Below are positions 1 through 5,006 of a stretch of DNA of 5,896 nt, in pieces. Under the pieces are notes generated by a model, which worked only from the letters and a program-made list of their open reading frames with translations, searched no databases and was not told the origin of the DNA. Position 1 is the stretch's first letter; each line of letters starts with the position of its first letter. Origin of the DNA: Gammaproteobacteria bacterium. Lineage in GTDB: Bacteria; Pseudomonadota; Gammaproteobacteria; GRL18. The stretch is from NCBI GenBank assembly GCA_023144715.1, contig JAGLFC010000180.1, positions 1 through 5,896 on the forward strand. The letters are read 5' to 3'. Made by a program: the position numbers and the translations under genes.

Positions 1-1148
1 CCGGGTACTTCAATTAATATCCAGATAATATAAGCTACCCACATATTAGCTACGACATTAATCGCACGAATCATACAATCAACATCAGGTAAAAAGGATG
101 CCCACGGTGTTGGTTTTTGAGTGTGTTCTGGTACGGGTACACCAAATCCTTTAAGAGAACAGATAGTATTGAATAAATCTCGACTGAGTTGTTCGATATG
201 CTGTAATTGGATATGAGTCACCATCAATGCTGCTTTATGAAAATAAGGCAATTGTTCGATGGCTTTTTCATTCATGGTAAGTTCAATCACTTGTGGTTGG
301 TATTGAGGCGGATGATCGGCTAACATCTGTTCAATATTTGAAAAACGAGCGTCTATCTCTGTATTTAATGCTTCTAAATGGGGTAATAATTCATTAAGAT
401 TGAGTTCTGAAACTTCTTGAAGACTTTCATACCAACGATCTATTGTCAGCATCAGATCCGCTGATTCTATTTGAAATTGTCGCCATTGTCCTTTTATTTC
501 TCCCACTTCATAGGTATCCGTCATGGCAGCAATTAAAGTTTGATTAAACTTATTACGTTGTTGTACTTCCTCAAGTCGTAATGTGGCATTATCATTGGTT
601 TGCCCCATCATGCTACTGAGGTAACTCATATATAATTTTCGTTGTGTCGCAATCAATGTTGCCGTGGCACTATTCAGTTGATTCAGTGTACTATTAGGCC
701 AAATAAAAATATTAACCAGTGAATAGGTTAATATGCCTAGACTCGTTTCTTGTACTCGTAAAATAGCGGTATTAAAAGCATTAACGGGGTCTGTACCTGC
801 ATCAAAACAAATAATAGAAGTGACAAAACCTGCGACAAACCAAAAATAAGAGCTTGTATAGCTGTATTTATAACTACATAAAGCCAACCAAAGGGATAAG
901 AGTGTTATAAATAACCAACGATCTTGTATCGAAAAAGCGATGATCGTGAGAGACACCACAAAGGCAAGCAATGTTCCAAATAAACGTTTGAGTCCTTTAT
1001 TGATAGATAAACCTACGGTGGACAGGCTTATAACTGCCACAGCAAAGCCTGCCCAATAAGGTCTTTCCCAATCCATCCATAAAGCAAAGCCAAACACAAT
1101 GACCATGGCTAACGATGTTTTTAATGCTTCCTTGATGCGTCTATTCAT
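1..1148 (-). CDS. FUSC-family inner-membrane exporter (aromatic acid / fusaric acid resistance type), 3' end cut by window edge
   Basis: The reading frame is open from the ATG at 1146-1148 to the left edge, giving 382 complete codons without a stop or frameshift. The N-terminal half has about six membrane segments (roughly residues 12-28, 33-49, 57-75, 78-92, 100-117 and 135-151). The PYWAGF stretch at 30-35, the basic KGLKRLFGT stretch at about 51-59, and a segment ending in W-P at 150-151 are typical of FUSC proteins. Residues 152-360 form a soluble, mostly helical domain. A new hydrophobic segment begins near 363-380, where the second membrane half should start. Family members are about 650-700 residues, so roughly half the gene is missing. 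The family includes AaeB, YccS and fusaric-acid exporters; the substrate here cannot be told. The start overlaps the antiporter stop by 8 bases (ATGAATAG) and has only a weak Shine-Dalgarno, which suggests translational coupling. Family assignment is firm, function less so. Confidence 0.88.
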   Translation of the reverse strand, partial: MNRRIKEALKTSLAMVIVFGFALWMDWERPYWAGFAVAVISLSTVGLSINKGLKRLFGTLLAFVVSLTIIAFSIQDRWLFITLLSLWLALCSYKYSYTSSYFWFVAGFVTSIICFDAGTDPVNAFNTAILRVQETSLGILTYSLVNIFIWPNSTLNQLNSATATLIATQRKLYMSYLSSMMGQTNDNATLRLEEVQQRNKFNQTLIAAMTDTYEVGEIKGQWRQFQIESADLMLTIDRWYESLQEVSELNLNELLPHLEALNTEIDARFSNIEQMLADHPPQYQPQVIELTMNEKAIEQLPYFHKAALMVTHIQLQHIEQLSRDLFNTICSLKGFGVPVPEHTQKPTPWASFLPDVDCMIRAINVVANMWVAYIIWILIEVP

Positions 1149-2373
1149 TAACACGCTTACTGAACTGCTTTTGTGTTTCTAGTGTGTCAGATTTTATTCT
1201 TGACGCTAAGAGTTTAATAAAAGAATTTGCACTTAAACCATGTAGGATAATGCTCAAGGTAATGGTACATACCGCTGTGAGTACAATGGTATGAGAGCCA
1301 GGTAAGTTGGCATTAATAACCATAATTGCAAACACAACACTGGCTAAACCACGAGGACCAAACCAGCCAATAAAGAGTTTTTCATCACTTCTTAGATTAA
1401 GTCCTGCCAAACTGAGATAGGCAGGTAACATGCGTATAACGGTTAAACTCAGTAGAGAATAGACAATAATTTGCCAAGTAAAAGCATGAAGTGAATGTCC
1501 TACTACTATTGCCCCAAAAACAACCCAAGTAATCAGAGCCAGTGTATCGCCAGTTCCTTCAGCGGCCAATAAAAATCGGTCTGTCGTTTTTATGCTACTT
1601 AATAAAATACCACCCACAAAGGCTGCAATAAAGCCACTACCGCCTAAAATTTGTGCGATAGCAAAACAACTAATTGCCAATACAACAATGGGGAGTTGTT
1701 CCCAAGTTTTGGTCGCCCAATGGTGAGTATTGCAATATTTCATAAATAAGGTGGCTACAAAAGTCAGAGAGAGACCGACAATAACACCAATACCAATTTC
1801 TTTTGATACTAATTCTAAGGCTAATATATGTGGATTATCACCTGCGTTCCCTGCTGCTAAGGCAAGAAAAAGATAAATAATAGGCACACAAATACCGTCG
1901 TTAAGACCACTTTCTACATTAAGCCCTTCACGAATTTTATCGGGTACTGCTGGATTTGTGACTACCGCTTTACCAAGAGCAGCATCGGTGGGTGCCAGTA
2001 ATGTGGCTAAAATGGCAACTTCAAAGAGTGTTAAACTATCAAAAATCAGCACACCAATAACAAAGCCTAAAAGAATGGTTAAAGGTAAACCAATGAGCAG
2101 TAAACGCCAATGGATACTTGCATTTTTCTTTAAAACACTTAAATTAGCATTGGAGGCATCCGTAAATAAAACTAATGCTAAGGTTAATTCTGCGAGCGTG
2201 CTTAAACTTTCAGAATTAAGGTCTAAGTTTAATATGCCCAAACCATACGATCCTAAAGCAAGACCAAAGGCCGCAAAGACAATTGCACCATTAATGGGAG
2301 TGCGTTCCAAACGTCCACTGAGTAGACTATAAATAAAAATAAAAATGGAAAATATTGCAAGGGTTTCATACAT
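1141..2373 (-). CDS. CPA1 / NhaP-type cation:proton antiporter
   Basis: This 410-residue protein is hydrophobic throughout, with about 12-13 membrane segments, the usual size for a bacterial NhaP-like antiporter. It should exchange Na+ or K+ for H+ across the inner membrane. The diagnostic residues are present: LAPTDAALG at 126-134 (Thr129-Asp130, unwound helix of the ion site), NVESGLNDG at 152-160 with Glu154 and the Asn158-Asp159 pair that marks electroneutral CPA1 members, GGSGFIAAFVGG at 244-255, and GWFGPRGLASV at 336-346 with the conserved Arg341. The cytoplasmic tail after about residue 388 is short, with no RCK/TrkA-type regulatory domain. The start is supported by AAAGG about ten bases upstream. 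The gene follows a hairpin at 2397-2428 and overlaps the FUSC exporter gene by 8 bases, so the two transporters are probably co-expressed. Ion preference cannot be judged from sequence. The symbol nhaP is withheld because several CPA1 subfamilies share these motifs. Confidence 0.93.
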   Translation of the reverse strand: MYETLAIFSIFIFIYSLLSGRLERTPINGAIVFAAFGLALGSYGLGILNLDLNSESLSTLAELTLALVLFTDASNANLSVLKKNASIHWRLLLIGLPLTILLGFVIGVLIFDSLTLFEVAILATLLAPTDAALGKAVVTNPAVPDKIREGLNVESGLNDGICVPIIYLFLALAAGNAGDNPHILALELVSKEIGIGVIVGLSLTFVATLFMKYCNTHHWATKTWEQLPIVVLAISCFAIAQILGGSGFIAAFVGGILLSSIKTTDRFLLAAEGTGDTLALITWVVFGAIVVGHSLHAFTWQIIVYSLLSLTVIRMLPAYLSLAGLNLRSDEKLFIGWFGPRGLASVVFAIMVINANLPGSHTIVLTAVCTITLSIILHGLSANSFIKLLASRIKSDTLETQKQFSKRVNE

Positions 2374-2388
2374 GATGTGATAACCTTT

Positions 2389-2428
2389 AAAAAGTTTAGG
2401 GGATCATGTAATGTTACTAAATCCCCTA
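2389..2428 (-). terminator. Hairpin with short T-run, possible intrinsic terminator (or 5' leader element of the antiporter gene)
   Basis: An 8-base perfect inverted repeat, TAGGGGAT at 2397-2404 and ATCCCCTA at 2421-2428, encloses a 16-base loop. The loop can itself form a 4-bp inner stem (GTAA 2408-2411, TTAC 2414-2417). On the minus strand the stem is followed by AAC and then five T (2393-2389), so it could end transcription of the SHOCT-protein gene whose stop is 38 bases upstream. The three-base gap before the T-run weakens this. It also sits directly before the antiporter ribosome binding site, so a leader role is possible if transcription continues. Confidence 0.5.
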
Positions 2429-2465
2429 CATAATTAATGAAATATAATAAAGTGGTTAAAGAAAT

Positions 2466-2783
2466 TTACATGCTATCAATAATCGCTTGTTTCTTTGTTT
2501 TGTATTGAGCAGGAGTGATATAACCACCTGCTGCTAATTTATCCAATTCACTAATACGTTGTTGAGGTGAATTTGATGCAGACTGAACAGGTGCTTGTGA
2601 GGCATACGCTTGTTGCTGTTCGGCATCCGCTCTACGAGTTGAATTTTGTAATAATTTTGTGGCAAAAACACCTCCAATAAAAGCGCCTGCATCACTGGCA
2701 TAAGAAGGCACACTGATCAGTAATACTGATGTGCCGATAAGAGTACTGAGTACACTGGAAAAAAATTTATTTTTTATAGACAT
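2466..2783 (-). CDS. Small secreted protein with C-terminal SHOCT domain
   Basis: The 105-residue product has a clear Sec signal peptide: Lys4 and Lys6, a hydrophobic core at about 11-25, and a likely cleavage after Ala29 (SYA|SD). A short glycine-containing hydrophobic patch (GAFIGGVFATKLL, about 33-45) follows, then a Gln/Ala/Ser-rich linker (about 50-75). The C-terminal 30 residues have the SHOCT pattern: a helix ending in L-D-K-L, A-G-G-Y-I-T, then a second helix with Y-K-T-K-K. SHOCT is a short domain found at the ends of otherwise unrelated bacterial proteins and is thought to mediate oligomerisation or assembly; no catalytic role is expected. There is no lipobox cysteine, so it is soluble periplasmic or loosely membrane-associated. 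AAGGA lies eight or so bases before the ATG and overlaps the end region of the preceding gene, 15 bases upstream, so the two are one transcription unit. Biological role unknown. Confidence 0.85.
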   Translation of the reverse strand: MSIKNKFFSSVLSTLIGTSVLLISVPSYASDAGAFIGGVFATKLLQNSTRRADAEQQQAYASQAPVQSASNSPQQRISELDKLAAGGYITPAQYKTKKQAIIDSM

Positions 2784-2798
2784 AATGATGTTCCTTTT

Positions 2799-3209
2799 TT
2801 AAAGAGCGGTGCAGTTGCCAAAAATTAAAAAGCTGAGACCTTCACCGACGAGAGAGCCACTCATATCACCTTTTTTAGTATCAATGGAAATACTCCAACC
2901 ACGGCTATTTTCAACACCTTGAAGAATAAGATGATCACCTTGTTGCTCCATACTTTTTACATTTGAAGTACCTTTATGACCACTTTCATAAGCGGCACGT
3001 ATGACTTTCTTTTCTTTATCAACGATAATAAATTCAGGCAAGTCAAAACTTGTTGCCGTATCTTTAACACAGGCGACATTGTCAACACAGGCGATGATAT
3101 CAACAGTAGAACACACAATATTGCCTGTTTCAGAAGCATTAGCTGTCATAAAAGGGCTTGCTAACAGCAGAGTGCTTAATAAGCCCCATGAATAGTTTTT
3201 TTTACGCAT
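2799..3209 (-). CDS. Secreted four-cysteine protein of unknown function (136 residues)
   Basis: I do not assign a function. The start is placed at 3207-3209. From there the product opens with a good signal peptide (MRKK, hydrophobic core about 8-20, cleavage likely after Ala25, ANA|SE), and AGGA lies eight bases upstream. An in-frame ATG at 3254 would add 15 residues but falls inside the terminator stem at 3250-3285 and would put a charged stretch before the signal peptide. The mature protein is about 110 residues with Cys33, Cys41, Cys47 and Cys133, an even number that could form two disulphides. Its middle alternates short hydrophobic and polar runs, suggesting beta strands, with ENSRGWSISID near 99-109, and it ends in a hydrophobic LSFLIFGNC motif. 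The layout (N-terminal Cys cluster, central RGW, C-terminal FGxC) resembles small hypothetical secreted proteins of proteobacteria, from memory only. The downstream SHOCT gene follows after 15 bases. Confidence 0.8.
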   Translation of the reverse strand: MRKKNYSWGLLSTLLLASPFMTANASETGNIVCSTVDIIACVDNVACVKDTATSFDLPEFIIVDKEKKVIRAAYESGHKGTSNVKSMEQQGDHLILQGVENSRGWSISIDTKKGDMSGSLVGEGLSFLIFGNCTAL

Positions 3210-3217
3210 TGAATTGA

Positions 3218-3221
3218 TCCT
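3218..3221 (-). promoter_or_regulatory. Ribosome binding site that decides the 3209 start
   Basis: On the minus strand AGGA (within AAAAAGGATC) stands eight bases before the ATG at 3207-3209, an ideal spacing. The competing ATG at 3252-3254 has no purine-rich stretch at a suitable distance and lies in a terminator stem. This is why the shorter 136-residue protein was annotated. Confidence 0.75.
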
Positions 3222-3245
3222 TTTTATTTTTTTGTAGAGATAGGT

Positions 3246-3285
3246 AAAAACCACTAAAAATATCTGAATCGACTTCTTTAGTGGT
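3246..3285 (-). terminator. Intrinsic terminator after the 121-residue secreted-protein gene
   Basis: A perfect 9-base inverted repeat, ACCACTAAA at 3250-3258 and TTTAGTGGT at 3277-3285, encloses an 18-base loop. On the minus strand the second arm runs into TTTT (3249-3246), giving the stem plus T-tract of a rho-independent terminator. It begins 29 bases after the stop codon of the upstream gene at 3314. The stem is not GC-rich and the loop is long, so termination may be partial. It divides the secreted-protein cluster into two likely transcription units. Confidence 0.68.
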
Positions 3286-3306
3286 GAAATTTGAGTCTAT
3301 GTAGAA

Positions 3307-3333
3307 ATTATAATTAATGACTTGACTGATCAA
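3307..3333 (-). promoter_or_regulatory. Candidate sigma-70 promoter, weak
   Basis: On the minus strand a perfect TATAAT lies at 3312-3307, just after the stop codon region of the 121-residue gene. A partial -35, TTGATC at 3333-3328, is present but the 15-base spacer is shorter than usual. Transcription from here would start near 3300, before the terminator at 3285-3246, and would have to read through it to express the 136-residue gene. The surroundings are AT-rich, so a chance match is quite possible. Confidence 0.2.
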
Positions 3334-3679
3334 GTATAGAATTACTCGTGCTAGAACCTGATGCCTGAACATTACAGTTTTGTTGAATTTCATTGATACG
3401 TTCGGCAATTTTTTGGTTATATTCCTTTATTTCCATTTCTTTGTTAGCATCGGGATGTTTCGTTGCACTTGTGGCAACATTAACAACTAATCCAATCGGC
3501 ATAATACTCATCACGCCTTTAACCGTTCGCTCATCTGTGCTTTTCTTCTCATGTTGCAAATGAGCAATATCTTCCTTGGCAGTCGAACAGTCGGTACTAT
3601 TTTGTTGTGACCATACATTGCTAGAAACAAGAGAAAAAAGAATAACGAATGCGCTACTGTTTAAAATTGTTAATTTCAT
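3314..3679 (-). CDS. Small secreted helical protein with two bracketing cysteines, function unknown (121 residues)
   Basis: I do not recognise a named family. The product has a signal peptide (Lys2, hydrophobic core about 8-20, cleavage likely after Ser24, VWS|QQ), so it is exported. The mature part reads as two charged helices flanking a hydrophobic stretch: helix one about 32-52, the apolar segment VMSIMPIGLVVNVATSA about 56-72, and helix two about 79-100. Cys31 stands just before the first helix and Cys102 just after the second, so a disulphide could close a helical hairpin whose tip is hydrophobic. Residues 103-121 are Ser/Asn-rich and probably disordered. GGAG lies eight bases before the ATG. 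The stop of the SYLF gene is only 18 bases upstream, so the two are almost certainly co-transcribed, and a terminator follows. A role with the SYLF protein at the membrane surface is a guess from position and shape. Confidence 0.82.
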   Translation of the reverse strand: MKLTILNSSAFVILFSLVSSNVWSQQNSTDCSTAKEDIAHLQHEKKSTDERTVKGVMSIMPIGLVVNVATSATKHPDANKEMEIKEYNQKIAERINEIQQNCNVQASGSSTSNSILDQSSH

Positions 3680-3697
3680 TATAAAATCTCCATAAAC

Positions 3698-4339
3698 TTA
3701 TTTGCTGGCTTTTTCGTTAAGAATAGGATCTTTAAGGAATTCAGTTGCACCCCAATTCGCTTGTAATACAAGACCTTTATCAACCATTTGATAAATAGAT
3801 ACGCCAGGTACTAAAGAAACAGATTTTACGCCTCCAGCTTCTTTTCCTGCCAATTTTATAACCGCATCACCTGATGCGCCTACTTGTAAACCAACGGTTG
3901 TAAATTGCTTATAAACCGTCTCATTTTTAAAAACAAGAACAGCATGAATAGATTTATAGCCTACACCTGGACCTGTACCTGCTCTAACGGCATTCATATA
4001 AGTTTTTGTTTGATCGGAGTTTTTATAGACCACACCCAAGCCTTTGCCAGCAACATAAAGTACAATATTAGCAATATGACCTTCAAAAACACCATAAGCA
4101 TAGGCATTTTTTATTTCTTCTTCTGCTTTAGGTTGTTCTTTGTATAAACGCTCTAAAGTTTGTGTGGCCATTTCTTCAATTTTTTGACGTTTGGCACTGG
4201 CATTTTCTATTGTCACAGCATCATTTGGAGTGTTTTGTTCTTGAATAAAGTCATCATCATCGGCAACAGCCTTCATTTGTACACTCATTAATAAAAACGC
4301 ACAGGCAATAGCGGTTAAATTAGTCGTTAAAATTTTCAT
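3698..4339 (-). CDS. SYLF-domain (Ysc84 / DUF500) lipid-binding-type periplasmic protein
   Basis: This 213-residue protein has a signal peptide (Lys2, hydrophobic core about 8-20, cleavage likely after Ala26, AVA|DDDD) and a mature N-terminus with four aspartates (27-30). Residues about 40-75 form a charged helix. The rest matches the SYLF domain: AYAYGVFEG at 79-87 (family pattern A-x-G-V-x-x-x-P, with the proline replaced here), GKGLGVVY at 98-105, a glycine-rich GTGPGVGYK stretch at 121-129 followed by a V-L-V-F strand, and SIYQMVDKGLVLQANW near 181-196. Eukaryotic SYLF proteins (SH3YL1, Ysc84) bind phosphoinositides and actin; bacterial secreted members are common but poorly characterised. 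AAGGA precedes the ATG at good spacing. The gene lies 63 bases after pqiC, so it may belong to the pqi operon or have its own promoter. Family call is good; lipid binding is inferred from the family. Confidence 0.85.
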   Translation of the reverse strand: MKILTTNLTAIACAFLLMSVQMKAVADDDDFIQEQNTPNDAVTIENASAKRQKIEEMATQTLERLYKEQPKAEEEIKNAYAYGVFEGHIANIVLYVAGKGLGVVYKNSDQTKTYMNAVRAGTGPGVGYKSIHAVLVFKNETVYKQFTTVGLQVGASGDAVIKLAGKEAGGVKSVSLVPGVSIYQMVDKGLVLQANWGATEFLKDPILNEKASK

Positions 4340-4402
4340 ATAGTATTCCTTAAAGTATTATTAATATCAGTTTATTTAAATGTATTATTTTTGTATAAAT
4401 AT
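4340..4402. other. AT-rich gap between pqiC and the SYLF gene
   Basis: This 63-base gap is strongly AT-rich. I find no hairpin with a T-run that would end the pqi transcript on the minus strand, and no convincing -35/-10 pair, only loose TATTAA- and TAATAC-like hexamers. It contains the AAGGA ribosome binding site of the SYLF gene. The simplest reading is that transcription continues from pqiC, though a weak promoter could hide in the AT-rich bases. Confidence 0.4.
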
Positions 4403-5005
4403 TTATTTTTTTATGTGTCCTCCAATTTCATTGGCAATTTCTTGACTTAATCGTGCTAATAATCGACTCTGTGCAGCCACATAATGTTGATAAGTCGTAC
4501 CATTACTTTTCTCTGTCAGTACTGATTTACGTGCGATAATAGATTTATTTTTTGCTTTACCCACTACAGTCCAACTGGCATTTAGAATAACGTTGCCCCC
4601 TAGTTCTCCATCAAATTCACGCACATTAATAATGATTTGAAAATCAAGCGCTAATAAGCCTGTTTCACGAGATAAATTGATGTGACTAGTGGGTAGTAAT
4701 ATGCCAATATTTTCCCCTAAAATACGCTCTACATCCTTTTGAAAGTCGCCACTCCAACGGTTAAATTCATCCGCTAGTAACATATTAGAACCTATACGGC
4801 TGACAATTGGCTCTTGATCTAAAGTGGCAGGAAGAGAAACAGGACCGACTTTAATTACAATATTTTGAGCATCTGAAATAGCTGGAGGTGCATCTCTATT
4901 TAAAGTATTCAAAATATAAATTTGTGTTTTAGGTGATGTGCCACAGCCACTCAAAAATAGAATAGTACTCATCAGTAATACGAATAAAAAAGTGTGTTGT
5001 TTCAT
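4403..5005 (-). CDS. pqiC: PqiC-type outer-membrane lipoprotein (ABC-type transport auxiliary, PF03886)
   Basis: The 200-residue product begins with a lipoprotein signal peptide: basic start, hydrophobic core about 5-17, and lipobox LSGC with Cys21 as the lipidated residue. The next residue is Gly, not Asp, which fits transfer to the outer membrane. The mature part shows the PqiC/YmbA pattern: QIYILNTL at 28-35, then IVIKVGPVSLPATLDQEPIV at about 49-68, EFNRWSGDFQKDVERILGENI (about 80-100), and a later beta-rich region carrying RLLARLSQEIANEI near the end. In E. coli PqiC is a ring-forming lipoprotein that docks the PqiB tunnel at the outer membrane. Length is close to the E. coli protein. 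The ATG lies one base after the PqiB stop, with AAAGG inside the end of the PqiB gene, so the two are tightly coupled. Confidence in the family is high. Confidence 0.93.
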   Translation of the reverse strand: MKQHTFLFVLLMSTILFLSGCGTSPKTQIYILNTLNRDAPPAISDAQNIVIKVGPVSLPATLDQEPIVSRIGSNMLLADEFNRWSGDFQKDVERILGENIGILLPTSHINLSRETGLLALDFQIIINVREFDGELGGNVILNASWTVVGKAKNKSIIARKSVLTEKSNGTTYQHYVAAQSRLLARLSQEIANEIGGHIKK

Positions 5006-5006
5006 A

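Noticed and set aside
1958..2332. Plus-strand open frame of 124 codons inside the antiporter gene
   Set aside because: It is antisense to a gene with strong motif support, its product is rich in Lys/Ser/Pro with no family pattern, and it has no convincing ribosome binding site; a shadow of the real frame.
2957..3195. Several short frames on both strands within and beside the 136-residue gene
   Set aside because: They overlap a frame with a signal peptide, good ribosome binding site and balanced composition; none has comparable support.
3202..3408. Minus-strand open frame of 68 codons spanning the terminator and the end of the 121-residue gene
   Set aside because: It lies in another frame across a terminator and two gene ends, with no ribosome binding site or recognisable sequence.
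2466..3679. Small secreted genes as a toxin-immunity or bacteriocin cluster
   Set aside because: No leader with a double-glycine motif, no transport or immunity gene nearby, and the signal peptides are ordinary Sec type.
3905..4147. Plus-strand 80-codon frame opposite the SYLF gene
   Set aside because: Phe/Ile-rich product of the kind expected from the complement of an AT-rich coding sequence; the minus-strand SYLF domain explains the region.
4251..4261. TCA triplet run as a microsatellite
   Set aside because: Only about three and a half units; it simply encodes the aspartate stretch after the signal peptide of the SYLF protein.
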